From the NCBI RefSeq assembly GCF_000427445.1, contig NZ_KE386496.1:3092504-3156503 (forward strand): a stretch of DNA of 64,000 bases, written 5' to 3'. Below the pieces are notes generated by a model. That model was given only the letters and a program-made list of their open reading frames with translations. It made no database searches and was not told where the DNA came from. Origin of the DNA: Methylocapsa acidiphila B2 (GTDB lineage Bacteria; Pseudomonadota; Alphaproteobacteria; Rhizobiales; Beijerinckiaceae). Shown here one piece after another: positions 16,523 through 26,423 of this stretch (positions within the stretch are counted from its first letter, which is position 1; every line of letters begins with the position of its first letter). A program made the position numbers and the translations under genes.

Positions 16523-18631
16523 GTGTTGAAAGCCTTAATTGTTTTGACGTTTGGCCTGTTGTGGCTCGCCGGAGCCGAAGCGCGTGAAAGCAGGCCCGTC
16601 ACGACCTCTCACGCCATCGTCTCCCTTGTCAGCAACGTCGACAATTTTGAACCGGGCAAACCTTTCCGGATTGGACTGCGGTTCCAGATGGCGAAAGGGT
16701 GGCATATCTATTGGCTCAATCCCGGCGACGCCGGCGAACCGCCGCGTCTCGAACTCAGCATGCCCTCCGGGGCCGCCGCCTCAGAAATCGACTGGCCTGC
16801 GCCCTTTCGCGTCCCCGAAGGGCCAGTGATGACCTATTCCTATATTGACGCGGTCACTTTGCCCGTCACAGTGACTCCGCCGGCGTCTGCAGCGTCCTTT
16901 GCAATCGAAGCCAAGGCGACGTGGCTGATTTGCGAGAAAATCTGCGTTCTCGAGCAGGGCGGCCTCCTGCTCGAGATGCCAAGCGGCGCGCCGAGTCCAT
17001 CGAGGGAGGCCAGTTACTTCGCCGCCGCGGATCAAAGGATTCCACGCCTTTCCCCTTATTCCGCTCAGTTGTCGCCCAATGCGACGCTAGTCATTTCAGG
17101 AGCCGATATCTCTCCGAGTTCTATTAAGGCCGTAAGCTTTTTCCCAAGTAAATGGGGCAGCATCGACGACGCGGCGCCGCAACGCCTCAGCGTTGACCAC
17201 GGAAGTTTTGCGCTTGCTTTCAAGCCAGCTCAAAGTTTTGATCCCTTCTCCCCGCTGTCTGGCGTATTACGCATCGAAGATGTAGACAGCGCCGAGCGAT
17301 TTTTCTCCATCGTAGCTACACCAGCGGAAATGGTGGGGACCTCAAACGATCAAAATCTCGCACTTGCTTCAATCGCAAAAAGTGATGCGTCGACCAATTC
17401 TCAAGCAAGCGCCGACATCGGCGTTGCGACCATGCTGTTCTTTGCGTTTCTGGGCGGCCTCTTTCTTAATCTCATGCCATGTGTCTTCCCTATTCTTGCG
17501 ATTAAGGCTCTTTCGATCGTGAAGCTTTCCGGTCATGAGCGCGGACTCGTGCGCCGACAAGCCGCCGCCTATACGGGTGGCGTGCTGCTTTCGTTTGTGG
17601 GACTCGGGACGCTTTTGCTTTTGCTCAAAGCGGCAGGCGCCGCCGCCGGCTGGGGTTTCCAATTTCAGTCGCCAATGTTTGTCGCCGCAATGGCCTTTTT
17701 GTTTTTGCTCCTCGGCCTCAATCTCTCGGGCGTTTTTGAGCTTGGCGGTCGATTTGTTGGAATAGGCGACAGGCTCGCCGGCCAAGGCGGAGTCGTCGGC
17801 AGTTTTTTCGCAGGCTTTCTTGCAGTGCTTGTAGCGACGCCCTGCACCGCGCCTTTCATGGGAACTGCGATCGCGGCATCCCTTGCCATGTCTCCTATCG
17901 CAACGATCGGAGTCTTGCTTGCGGTTGGGCTCGGCTTGGCGACGCCCTATCTGCTGCTTGCCCTTGTTCCCAGCCTTGCCTCTCTATTGCCGAGGCCCGG
18001 AGCGTGGATGACGATTTTCAAGCAAGCGCTTGCTTTCCCAATGTATGCCAGTGCGGCGTGGCTCGTTTGGGTTCTCAGTCAACAGGCGGGCCCGGATGGC
18101 GTCGCAGCGACGATGACGGGCCTTGTGCTTGTTGGTCTGGCCGCGTGGGCGATCGGCTTAACGCAACGCGAGCCTGAGCGCATTTGGTGGTCTGAGCGCG
18201 CAATCGTCGGACTCGCCGCGCTCGGCGCCGGCGTCATTCTCTACAGCCTTGGAGAGGCGCCTCTCGCCCCCATTGCGGCCGACAGGGTCGAGCAAGCTTA
18301 TTCGCCCGCAAGGCTTGCAGCCTTGCGGGCGAATGGACAAGCTGTTTTCGTCAACTTGACCGCCGCCTGGTGCATCACCTGCAAAATCAACGAACGGGTC
18401 GCTTTGACGTCCGATGCAGTCAAGGCGGCATTCGCCGCGCGTAATATCGCCTATCTCAAGGGAGATTGGACGCGCGCAGACCTCTCCATTTCCGAATTGC
18501 TGCAGGAGCACGGCCGCGACGGCGTGCCCCTCTATCTATTCTATCCGACTCGGGGACGAGGGCCGATTGTTCTGCCTCAGCTTTTGACGGCGGGCGTCGT
18601 GCTCGACGAACTCGATCGCGCCGGAAGCTAA
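16523..18631 (+). CDS. DsbD/ScsB-type thiol:disulfide interchange protein
   Basis: Inner membrane protein of 702 residues that moves electrons from cytoplasmic thioredoxin to periplasmic thiol proteins. The GTG at 16523 is chosen because AAGAGG lies seven bases upstream and the signal peptide LKALIVLTFGLLWLAGAEA begins there. The periplasmic N domain contains WLICEKICVLEQG, a C-x3-C pair. The central eight-helix domain has the conserved pairs MPCVFPILAIKAL and ATPCTAPFMGTA. The C-terminal thioredoxin domain carries AAWCITCKINERVAL. The extended N domain fits the ScsB branch rather than E. coli DsbD. The next gene encodes a redoxin-like secreted protein, a plausible partner, but it is frameshifted. 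Confidence 0.9.
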   Translation: MLKALIVLTFGLLWLAGAEARESRPVTTSHAIVSLVSNVDNFEPGKPFRIGLRFQMAKGWHIYWLNPGDAGEPPRLELSMPSGAAASEIDWPAPFRVPEGPVMTYSYIDAVTLPVTVTPPASAASFAIEAKATWLICEKICVLEQGGLLLEMPSGAPSPSREASYFAAADQRIPRLSPYSAQLSPNATLVISGADISPSSIKAVSFFPSKWGSIDDAAPQRLSVDHGSFALAFKPAQSFDPFSPLSGVLRIEDVDSAERFFSIVATPAEMVGTSNDQNLALASIAKSDASTNSQASADIGVATMLFFAFLGGLFLNLMPCVFPILAIKALSIVKLSGHERGLVRRQAAAYTGGVLLSFVGLGTLLLLLKAAGAAAGWGFQFQSPMFVAAMAFLFLLLGLNLSGVFELGGRFVGIGDRLAGQGGVVGSFFAGFLAVLVATPCTAPFMGTAIAASLAMSPIATIGVLLAVGLGLATPYLLLALVPSLASLLPRPGAWMTIFKQALAFPMYASAAWLVWVLSQQAGPDGVAATMTGLVLVGLAAWAIGLTQREPERIWWSERAIVGLAALGAGVILYSLGEAPLAPIAADRVEQAYSPARLAALRANGQAVFVNLTAAWCITCKINERVALTSDAVKAAFAARNIAYLKGDWTRADLSISELLQEHGRDGVPLYLFYPTRGRGPIVLPQLLTAGVVLDELDRAGS

Positions 18632-18687
18632 AGGAGCCGGAGCGCCGGGACATGTAAAATGCACGATTGGCGTAATAGGAGACGACG

Positions 18688-19316
18688 ATGCCCCGTTTGC
18701 TTTCGCATTCTATGATATTGGCTTTGGCTCTTGCCACATCGAGCGCCGGCATTATGCCGAGCGTTGCGGACGCGCTCCACATTGGGCAACCCGCGCCGGA
18801 TTTCATCGGCACAGACAGCTACGGAAAAACGCTCCACTTGAGTGATTTGAAGGGCAAAGCCGTTGTGTCGAATGGACCAATGATGGCTGCCCCTATGTCA
18901 AGAAATGGTATTCGAGCGGCGCCATGCAGAAGTTGCAGCGGGATGCGGCCGCCTCCGGCGTCGTGTGGCTGACGATCGTGAGTTCGGCACAGGGAGAGCA
19001 AGGCTTCGTCGACAGAGCGCAAGCCAATGCAGACACTGTAAGCCGGAACGCGGCGCCCGCCCATGTGTTGCTGGATCCTGCGGGCACAATCGGACGCCTC
19101 TATAGCGCCGAGACGACGCCGCATATTTTTGTTATCAACCAGGATGGCGCGCTCGCCTATATGGGGGGGGCCGACAGCATCGCCTCAACTCGCGTCGGGG
19201 ATATCGACAGAGCAGAACCCTATGCTCATGACGCTATAGAAGCTGTCGCAGCTGGCAAGCCCGCTCCTCATCCGATCACGCGTCCATACGGCTGCTCAGT
19301 CAAATATTCGAGCTAA
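18688..19316 (+). pseudogene. Secreted redoxin (AhpC/TSA-like) interrupted by a frameshift
   Basis: The first frame gives a signal peptide (SMILALALATSSAGIMPSVADA region) and the redoxin start ALHIGQPAPDFIGTDSYGKT. After LKGKAVV the reading must shift by one base near 18870 to continue as EWTNDGCPYVKKWYSSGAM, which carries the active-site cysteine, and then runs to GCSVKYSS. With the shift corrected the protein has about 209 residues, the normal size of this family. AGGAGA lies five bases before the ATG. It probably received electrons from the DsbD-type protein 56 bp upstream. A sequencing error at one base would restore the gene. Confidence 0.8.
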
Positions 19317-19516
19317 GGGATTTCGCGCTGATCTCCCTCTTCGCGTATGCCATGGGGACAATGCCGTCGAATCGATCTAAAAGAGAGAGATAAGGCCGCA
19401 TGCGAGGCGCTATGACCTGTGCGTGATGGCGAGCGGGCGGAAGCAAACGATGGTCTGCCCACTTAACGTGATCCATCTCTATTATTTGGCCTGGGGCCAC
19501 TTTTGATGATGGAGAG

Positions 19517-19890
19517 ATGGCAAGGAAGCGGCAAAAGCCCGAAGAGATCGTCGCGAACCCGCCGCAGGCGGTTGTCCCGGCGGCGCTGGGCAAGTTTTAT
19601 TGCCGAGGTGGTGACGATCGACGTATTTTCGCTGGCGGGTGGCGTACGGCGGGATGAAGAGCGATTAAGCCAACGGCTCAAAGAGTTGGAGTTAGAGAAC
19701 GCTTGCCTGCGACGGGCGGTGTCAGACCTGACCCTGGACAAGCTGTCCTTTGTCGAGGCCGCGCGATGAAACCTTTAAGCCCCGCCCGTCGCCGCGACTG
19801 CGTGGAAAAAGTCAGGGCCGCACTGAAAGTGTTGGAGCGGCAAGCCTGTGCGGCCCTGGGTCAGCCTCGATCCCCTCGGCGGTTTTTCAA
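19517..19890 (+). mobile_element. IS3-family (IS407-type) element, decayed remnant
   Basis: The start ARKRQKPEEIVA is the N terminus of an IS407-type OrfA. After a frame disruption the sequence resumes as RLKELELENACLRRAVSDLT followed by LDKLSFVEAAR, the leucine-zipper end of OrfA. Overlapping it, KPLSPARRRDCVEKVRAALK is the start of OrfB, cut after about 40 residues near 19890, just past the stop of the SulP gene. The integrase catalytic domain is absent. The 200 bp between the redoxin remnant and this element hold nothing recognisable. Confidence 0.75.
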
Positions 19891-19895
19891 CAGGA

Positions 19896-21710
19896 TCAAA
19901 CTAGATAGTATGCAACCTTGGCCGCGCTGACGTCATCCCAATTATCAGGCTTCCCAGCCGCTTTTGCGTCGATAGCCGCGAGGGCATAGGCTCGCCGGAT
20001 CGCTTTAAGCGTTGCCGAGTAATCCTCGGCTTCTTCCGTAAAAATGAACTCCGGCGGATGCTGTTCTATAATGCCAATTTGCGTGAAGGCGGCGAATAGA
20101 GATGGGCGCACACCCGCGAGCAACACCGCCAGCCCCCGGCGGCGCGCGTCGTTCAAAAAAATATCCAGCACCTCAAGAGCCACAGCATCCGGATTGCGCA
20201 CCCTTTTGAGACGCAAAACAATGTATTTTATGTTCCGAGATCTCGCCTCCTGGCCGATCCGCACGAGATAGCGTTCGAAATCCGGAGCGGCCCCAAAGAA
20301 GAGCTCGCCTTCGAAGTCATAAATCAGGACGCCGCGACTCTCGGGATCCGCGGGAACGCGCTCCCGCACGACCCGCTCAGGAGTAACGATAAGTTCAGTT
20401 GCCTTTAGTTTCGCTGCGCGAGTCACATACCATGCAATCGAAACCGCCGAGCCGATGAGAATGGCGAATTCAATGTTGATTGCAATAGCAGAGATTGCGG
20501 TGGCAAGCAGCAATACGGCGTCATATAACGACCCGCGCAGAATATAGCGGAGGCGTTCGATATCGAACAAGCGCACCGCGGCGACGATAAGCAGCCCAGC
20601 AAGCAACGCCTTGGGGACATAGGAGGCCAGGGGAGCAAAAAGCATGACCGTCACGGCGACGACGGCGGCAGTGAAGACGCCAGAAAAACGTGTGACCGCG
20701 CCCGCCTGGTAGTTGATGGCGGTTCTCGAAAGTGAACCCGCGCCCGGCATGCAGCGGAAAAATCCACCGACGAGATTGCCGAGGCCCTCCGCTAGAATTT
20801 GCCGATTATAGTCAAGCCGCTGGCCGGACTTGACCGCTATGGCTTTGGCGATCGCTAAAGCCTCAAGTAGGCCGAGAATCGCAATTGCGGCGGCGCTGGA
20901 GGTGAAATCTAACGCCCATTCGAGTTTTACCTCGGGAATGTGCAACTTTGGTAAGCTGGAGGGAACGGTTTCGATCATCGAGATGGCGGATTTGTCGCCG
21001 GCGGCGTTATTGGACCAGCCAAGAAAATAGGCGACCAAAGTCAATGCTACAAAAACAAACAATGTATCTAGCTGAGGCAGTTTGAATCGCCGCACCAAAT
21101 GCCGCGACAAAATCGCCAGAACGATCGCGCCGCCGCTGATCGCCACGGCCTTGAGGTTGAACGGCGCTTCCTGCGTCAAGGTCAGATAGAGCCGATAGAG
21201 CACATGCTGATGACCTGTCCCCTGAGATTTAATCCCGAACGCGTTTGCGACTTGCCCAATGATCGTAAGCGTCGCCGCACCTACAATGAAGCCGGTGACC
21301 ACGGATTCGGAAATGTAGCGGGTAAGGTCACCGAGCTTCGTCACCGCGATCGCGATCTGGACGATCCCGATCATGATCGCGAGCAGGAACATCGCTTCGA
21401 AGGAATCGAGTCTCGCTTCCGGCTCGAAAATGGCTAGGGCGCTGAACACTACGAGAGAGACTGCCCCCGTTGGGCCGTTGACAAGATGCCGAGACGAGCC
21501 AAAAACACCAGCGACCGCCGTGAATACAATTGCAGTATAGAGGCCGAAGCGCGGGTCAACGCCAGCGAGTAGTGCGTATGCCATGCTTTGCGGCAGCGAG
21601 AGCGCGGCTACGGTCACTCCCGCAAGGAAATCCTTGCGAATTGTCCGGAGCGCGTGGGCGCTGAGCCAGTTCGCGTCCGAGGCGGGTTTCGAGATGTCCG
21701 CTTCTGTCAC
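19896..21710 (-). CDS. SulP family anion transporter with STAS domain
   Basis: Inner membrane transporter of 604 residues, probably for sulfate, though bicarbonate is possible in this family. The SulP signature near the N terminus is seen in KDFLAGVTVAALSLPQSMAY and ALLAGVDPRFGLYTAIV; NGPTGAVSLVVFSALAI and RCMPGAGSLSRTAINYQAGA are further conserved substrate-site segments. About 10-12 membrane helices end near residue 420. A cytoplasmic STAS domain (~445-560; GVLIYDFEGELFFGAAPDFE) regulates transport. It lies 123 bp downstream of a sulfate-binding protein gene on the same strand, which supports sulfate as substrate. Its 3' end abuts an IS remnant but is intact. Confidence 0.9.
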   Translation of the reverse strand: MTEADISKPASDANWLSAHALRTIRKDFLAGVTVAALSLPQSMAYALLAGVDPRFGLYTAIVFTAVAGVFGSSRHLVNGPTGAVSLVVFSALAIFEPEARLDSFEAMFLLAIMIGIVQIAIAVTKLGDLTRYISESVVTGFIVGAATLTIIGQVANAFGIKSQGTGHQHVLYRLYLTLTQEAPFNLKAVAISGGAIVLAILSRHLVRRFKLPQLDTLFVFVALTLVAYFLGWSNNAAGDKSAISMIETVPSSLPKLHIPEVKLEWALDFTSSAAAIAILGLLEALAIAKAIAVKSGQRLDYNRQILAEGLGNLVGGFFRCMPGAGSLSRTAINYQAGAVTRFSGVFTAAVVAVTVMLFAPLASYVPKALLAGLLIVAAVRLFDIERLRYILRGSLYDAVLLLATAISAIAINIEFAILIGSAVSIAWYVTRAAKLKATELIVTPERVVRERVPADPESRGVLIYDFEGELFFGAAPDFERYLVRIGQEARSRNIKYIVLRLKRVRNPDAVALEVLDIFLNDARRRGLAVLLAGVRPSLFAAFTQIGIIEQHPPEFIFTEEAEDYSATLKAIRRAYALAAIDAKAAGKPDNWDDVSAAKVAYYLV

Positions 21711-21833
21711 TTACGATCCTTGAATGCCGCTAGTGCTATCACTGCGGAGACTGCTGTTCATCTTGGAATATTGCGCCGAAGTGAGAGCGCGGCGCCCTGT
21801 CGATCAAACCAGCGTCGCTTCATTCCGACGCCT

Positions 21834-22877
21834 CTAATCTGTTCGAAGCTCAGTGCGAGGCTTCGGGGTGTAAACTGCATCGATGATTCCATTGTCGGCA
21901 AAAAATCGTCGCTGTGCGTCGGTCCAATCGTGGGCTATGGCGGTGATGGAAAACAAATCAATTTTGCCAAAGTGTTTAGATTGCTTCTTGAGGATTTCCG
22001 CATTGAACGGCCTATAGCCCTCGCGAGCGATAATCTCTTGTCCTTCGTCGGCGAAGAGAAATTCCAGGTAGGCCCGCGCTAACGTCGAGCTTTCATGTTT
22101 GTCTACATTTGCGTCGACCCAGGCGACGGTTGGTTCGGCAAGAATACTGACAGGCGGGTAGACGACCTCAAGTTGTCCGGCGGATTCGTTAGCTTCACGC
22201 AAGGCTTCATTTTCCCACGCAAGATGAACGTCCCCTTTCTTTTCGACGGAGAAAGCGATGCCTGCTGCTCGGGCCGCCGGATCGAGGAACGGTGCATGTG
22301 CATAAAGGGATTTCAGAAAATCGTGGGCTTCACTCTCATTGCCGCCGCGCGTGATGACGGCCCCCCACGCGGCAAGTGCGGCGAGCTTGCCGTTGCCGGA
22401 TGTCTTGGGGTCCGGTACGATGACGTCGATTCCGTCCTTTAGGAGATCGGGCCAATCGTAAATGGCATGAGGATTTCCGCGTCGCACCACAAAGACGATG
22501 GTCGAAGTGTAGGGCCGGGATTGGTTGGGCAAGCGCTGTTCCCAACCATCTGGTATCAACCCTTTGTTATGCAGTGCTTCGACGTCCGAGGGCAGGCCAA
22601 GCGTGACGACGTCTGCTTTCAGCTCGCCGGAGGCGACGAGCTTCGCCTGATAGGACGAGCCTGCATGTGACTGCTTGATCGCGACGCTCGATCCGGCTTC
22701 TTTCTCGTATTTTTCGGCAAAACGCGGATTAATGCTTTGATAGAGCTCGCGTGTTGGATCATATGAAGCGTTTAGGATTTGGTGCGCGGCGTGCCCCTCT
22801 CTGTTTTTCACGACAAGCAAGGCAACCGCCACCACGACAGCAGCCATAGCGCCGACATTAATCCATGAGACGCGCAT
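21834..22877 (-). CDS. Sulfate ABC transporter substrate-binding protein
   Basis: Periplasmic binding protein of 347 residues with the Sbp/CysP hallmarks: NASYDPTRELYQSINPRFAE near the N terminus, SHAGSSYQAKLVASGELKAD, and DVIVPDPKTSGNGKLAALA, which contacts the oxyanion. The N-terminal hydrophobic segment (INVGAMAAVVVAVALLVV) is a signal peptide or anchor. I prefer the ATG at 22877, preceded closely by AAGGGG, over a GTG six codons earlier. No CysT, CysW or CysA gene lies beside it, which is unusual; the SulP gene follows instead, so the binding protein may work with an ABC system elsewhere. Upstream is an AT-rich promoter with TTGACA on the minus strand. Confidence 0.9.
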   Translation of the reverse strand: MRVSWINVGAMAAVVVAVALLVVKNREGHAAHQILNASYDPTRELYQSINPRFAEKYEKEAGSSVAIKQSHAGSSYQAKLVASGELKADVVTLGLPSDVEALHNKGLIPDGWEQRLPNQSRPYTSTIVFVVRRGNPHAIYDWPDLLKDGIDVIVPDPKTSGNGKLAALAAWGAVITRGGNESEAHDFLKSLYAHAPFLDPAARAAGIAFSVEKKGDVHLAWENEALREANESAGQLEVVYPPVSILAEPTVAWVDANVDKHESSTLARAYLEFLFADEGQEIIAREGYRPFNAEILKKQSKHFGKIDLFSITAIAHDWTDAQRRFFADNGIIDAVYTPKPRTELRTD

Positions 22878-23034
22878 CAGCCCCTTAAGCTCCACAGAGA
22901 GAACCGACGCGCCACTCGCCCCGCAACGCCGCAGATTTCGAGACCGTCCACGATCCTAAAAGTCCATTAATCGTATAGACTTTATCGAACTTTCAGGGTG
23001 TGTCAACGAGACGGTCTCTAGCGTACAAAAAAAG

Positions 23035-23796
23035 TAACAACCCTTGCGCTGACCTCAGCTTGATCGCGAACTCAACGAGCATCTCGATGGGAAGCCCGCA
23101 ATGACCCCCGTCAGTCGCCCCTGCAGGGCGAAGGAGATCCCAACCCGAACCCGCTGCGGCGCTTCGCGGGTCATGCCCATCGTCATGGCGATCGCATCGG
23201 CGGTCCGAAAGCCGATCCCCTTAATGGCGCGCGCGAGCCTATAAGGGGCCTCAGTCATGACCTGAATGGCGTCATGGCCATAGGTCCTGAAGATGCGGAC
23301 CGCCCGCGACGTGCTGACGCCATGGGAATGCAGGAAAGCCATGATGTCGCGGACCGCCTTCTGCTGGGCCCAGCCCGCGGCGATTTTCCCGGCGCGGAAT
23401 TCGCCGATGCCGGGAACCTCCCTCAGCTTTTCGGGACTGGCTTCGATAATTTCGAGGGCCGCATCGCCGAAGGCCCCGACGATCCTTTGGGCGAGCGGGG
23501 GGCCGAAGCCGCGAACCATGCCGGAGCCGAGATATCTCTCGATGCCTTCGGCCGTCGTCGTTGGAGTCGTCTTAAGGAGATCGGCCTTGAACTGAAGGCC
23601 GTGCGTGCGATCGGTGAGCCTGACGCCGACGGCATGGATGAATTCGCCAGCCGAGATCGAAGCCGCATGGCCGACGACGGCGACGAGATCACGCCGCCCG
23701 CGCGCCTTCACCTTCAGGACCGCAAAGCCATTCTCCTCATTGTGAAACGTCACCCGCTCGACGGAGCGGCGGGGACGGCCGGTTTCAAGACTTCAT
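23035..23796 (-). pseudogene. RecD2-type helicase, N-terminal fragment
   Basis: The frame begins around VERVTFHNEENGFAVLKVKA, the usual N-terminal OB-like domain of RecD2, and continues through helix-hairpin-helix motifs (LREVPGIGEFRAGKIAAGWA, LARAIKGIGFRTADAIAMTM). After VGISFALQ a frame change leads to GGHCGLPIEMLVEFAIKLR, then homology ends at ~23035. The helicase motor (about 500 further residues) is missing, so the gene is dead. It sits at the edge of a region of broken genes. Confidence 0.8.
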
Positions 23797-23929
23797 TCCT
23801 TTTGCTGTAAGCGTACCGGCACGCTACACAAACGACGCGTTCAGCGCGCTTTCAAAAGGGCCGCGATCCCGAAAATGAGGCCTCCCACCCGGGCGTCAAT
23901 TTCGGCCTCGATGCGAGCGGCGCGGAAGG

Positions 23930-24585
23930 TCAAACCTCTTCGCTCTTGTCGGGCATCTCCACCTTGAACTGGAACCCCTCGTAACCTGCCAATATTCGGC
24001 CAAAGTCCCCCCAGCCGATCTCGCGGCCATCGATGACGAAAAGCGGCGCGCGACCATCGGACGCTTCGTCCCATTCGATCAGGCCTCGCAGGATCAGAGG
24101 ATCGGCGATCCGCTATCCGAACTCGCCTTCCTCGATATGCTTGAGAGCGAGGGCGCGCCGTATTTGTTCGATCAACCGGCCGACCAACGCGGTCAAATCA
24201 TCGTCCGGATCCGCAGTTATCTGGAATTGATAACCCGACGGAGACCCGTCGCGAAGCTCGAAGGCGTCCAAAGCCGTGATCGGTCCATACAAATGATGCG
24301 AAAGTGGAATTCGTGGGAATTTCCCACGCTGTCCATCAGCGCAACCTGTTGGAACTCGACATGCTCGAATTTGCCCAAACCACTTAAATTGGCCCCCTCG
24401 GCGTTGAAGCAGCGGCTGCACAACTGCTTATAGCCTCTTACCATCGAACCGAAGTCGACGATATCGTGGACCGCCGTTGGCGGCATCCTTCGCGCTGAAT
24501 TTGCTGCATCGAAGTGGAACCTATGACCGTCGAGACTTCGAGAATGCGGAACAGCAACCATAAGTTGTCCTGTGCGGAGGACCAA
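23930..24585 (-). pseudogene. Broken gene for an unknown soluble protein
   Basis: Three minus-strand pieces read as one protein: YKQLCSRCFNAEGANLSGLG in one frame, then after a shift near 24300 LDAFELRDGSPSGYQFQITA and ALVGRLIEQIRRALALKHIE, then after an in-frame TAG at ~24115 IADPLILRGLIEWDEASDGR and a last stretch ending DKSEEV. The pattern (CSRCFN at the start, regular alternation later) suggests a conserved family that I cannot name. One frameshift and one nonsense change make it non-functional. No neighbour gives context. Confidence 0.55.
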
Positions 24586-24733
24586 ATGTCGCGCCGCGGG
24601 GCATCGAGATGCCGGGTGAAGAGAGGCAATGCGTCCCGGTCTTTGTGGACGGCTTTGGTAGGAACGTTTCTATCTGCGCCGATTCGTGCGAAACTTGCTA
24701 CCTTCGTGCGCTCTAACAATCTCGAGGGCCGAC

Positions 24734-24951
24734 ATGACGACCGGAAAGAAAGTTGCGTCGGACGCCGCGAAGATGTTTCGCGATTCGAAAGCTACGAAGA
24801 AGGAAAAGGAGCTGCGGGCTCTGACTTGGCGCGAGCCAAGCCCAAGACAAAAAGCGCAGGCAAGGGCAAGAAGTGGTCTTTTGAACCTGACTTGCGGGTT
24901 AGTTTCTGCTCCAAAAGACGGCGGGGAATGGCTCGTCACGTGCTCGAATAG
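24734..24951 (+). pseudogene. Small lysine-rich protein, frame-disrupted
   Basis: The ATG at 24734 opens TTGKKVASDAAKMFRDSKAT and KKEKELRA; a shift of frame then gives SDLARAKPKTKSAGKGKKW. Both halves are lysine-rich and resemble small basic proteins seen in rhizobia. Either the gene is short and ends early or a one-base change has disrupted it. From here to 25161 nothing else is recognised. Confidence 0.35.
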
Positions 24952-25161
24952 AGACCGCCATTGCCGTCTTTTCGCGCCGCCGCGGGGGTCCTTGACGAAC
25001 TGGGCAGATCAACGAACGGCGTTGGTAGTTCGCCCTCACGACCGCTTTTTCGAACGCTTCCCTTTCGGACACTGCGCATGGCGCCTCGATCACCGGCGTG
25101 CGGGCGTAGACGCTTAGTTTTGTGAGCTGACGCAGCGCATTGTTGCTCACATTTCTCATTG

Positions 25162-26040
25162 ATGCGCCAATGCCGGTTTACTCGCCTCACGCTGAAGGTC
25201 TCCGATATCGGCCCTGTTCTCATCACCGGCTGTTCGAGCGGCGTCGGCCATGCCGTCGCAAGGGCGTTTCGCGCTGCGGACTTCGAAACATTCGCCACCG
25301 CGCGGGATCTCGGCGCGCTGGAAGAGCTGCGCGCTATTGACTGCCAGACTCTCGCTCTCGACGTGACGGATGAAGGTTCCCGACGTGCCGCGGTCGAAGC
25401 AGTTGAGAGGCAGTTCGGCGCGGTCGGCATTCTCGTGAACAATGCGGGCTACGGCCAGTACGGCCCGATCGAAGAAATATCTCTCGACGACATGCGCCGC
25501 CAGTTCGAGACTAATGTGTTCGGCGGGGTGCGTCTTTCGCAGCTCGTCTTGCCCGCGATGCGGCGCGCCGGCAAGGGCCGGATCGTCAATGTGAGTTCAG
25601 TCGCGGGGCGCGTCAGCGTCATGGGCGGCGGCGCCTATCACGCAACCAAATTCGCCCTCGAGGCCATCGCCGACGCGCTGCGCCCCGAAGTCAAACCCTT
25701 CGGCATTGAAGTCGTAAGCGTGCTTCCGGGGCCGATCGCGACCCATTTTGAGGCGACGCTCCTGAAAACCATCCCGGACGCCGACGCCCATAGCCCGTAC
25801 GCGCCCTTCAAGAAAGGCCTTGCGCGCCGGATGCACGCATTCCTCGCGCCGGGCGGCTTCGGCGTGATGACTGCCGACCATGTCGCAAGAGTCGTTTTCA
25901 AGGCCGGCACGACGTCGCGTCCACGCACGCGCTACAGCGTAGGCTTCATCGCCAAATTCGGCCCGTTTGGCCGCGCACTCGCGCCAGATCGCCTGGTGGA
26001 CGCCATGACCCGTTCCGTCATCTCGAACAGCGCAGGCTGA
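25162..26040 (+). CDS. Short-chain dehydrogenase/reductase (SDR)
   Basis: NAD(P)-dependent oxidoreductase of up to 292 residues with the classical SDR motifs: cofactor loop TGCSSGVGHAVA, LDVTD at the adenine pocket, NNAGYGQYGPIEE, catalytic serine in VNVSSVAG, and the catalytic pair in YHATKFALEAIAD. The C-terminal extension to NSAG is typical of this single-domain group acting on retinol-, steroid- or ketone-like substrates. The first ~15 residues before VLITG are poorly conserved, so the true start may be slightly downstream. It is one of few intact genes in a decayed stretch and has no operon partner. The substrate is unknown. Confidence 0.9.
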   Translation: MRQCRFTRLTLKVSDIGPVLITGCSSGVGHAVARAFRAADFETFATARDLGALEELRAIDCQTLALDVTDEGSRRAAVEAVERQFGAVGILVNNAGYGQYGPIEEISLDDMRRQFETNVFGGVRLSQLVLPAMRRAGKGRIVNVSSVAGRVSVMGGGAYHATKFALEAIADALRPEVKPFGIEVVSVLPGPIATHFEATLLKTIPDADAHSPYAPFKKGLARRMHAFLAPGGFGVMTADHVARVVFKAGTTSRPRTRYSVGFIAKFGPFGRALAPDRLVDAMTRSVISNSAG

Positions 26041-26198
26041 CGTCTTTCGCTATGGCGCGCCAGCGTTCTCAATCTAGGCTGTGCGGCTGGGGCAGCGGCG
26101 GAAGCGGGTTCGAGGCGAACCGCTTCTCGAACCACGCGTTTGCCACCTCTAGCCCGGCAAGCTTCTTCGCAATTTCGCCGGGCGGAGACCGCTGAGGA

Positions 26199-26423
26199 CT
26201 ATGCCTTTTTCAGGAATTCAGTTCTAAGCACGAGCCCCTTCACCTGCTTGGTGCTGCACTCGATTTCGTCGGGATTACCTGTGAGGCGAATATTCTTGAT
26301 CAAAGCGCCGCGCTTCAGCGTCTCGGATGTGCCTTTCACCTTCAAATCCTTGACCAGCGTCACGGAGTCCCCGTCCGCAAGCTTTGTACCGTTGCTGTCC
26401 TTCACGATAATCTCGTCTGTCAC
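26199..26423 (-). CDS. PhnA-like (YjdM C-terminal domain) small protein
   Basis: Protein of 74 residues equivalent to the C-terminal domain of PhnA/YjdM proteins: VKDSNGTKLADGDSVTLVKD, LKVKGTSETLKRGALIKNI and NPDEIECSTKQVKGLVLRT. The N-terminal zinc ribbon of the longer form is absent, as in many alphaproteobacterial members. Despite the old name it has not been shown to metabolise phosphonates. A GAAAGGGA stretch precedes the ATG. No genes for phosphonate breakdown are nearby. Confidence 0.85.
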   Translation of the reverse strand: MTDEIIVKDSNGTKLADGDSVTLVKDLKVKGTSETLKRGALIKNIRLTGNPDEIECSTKQVKGLVLRTEFLKKA

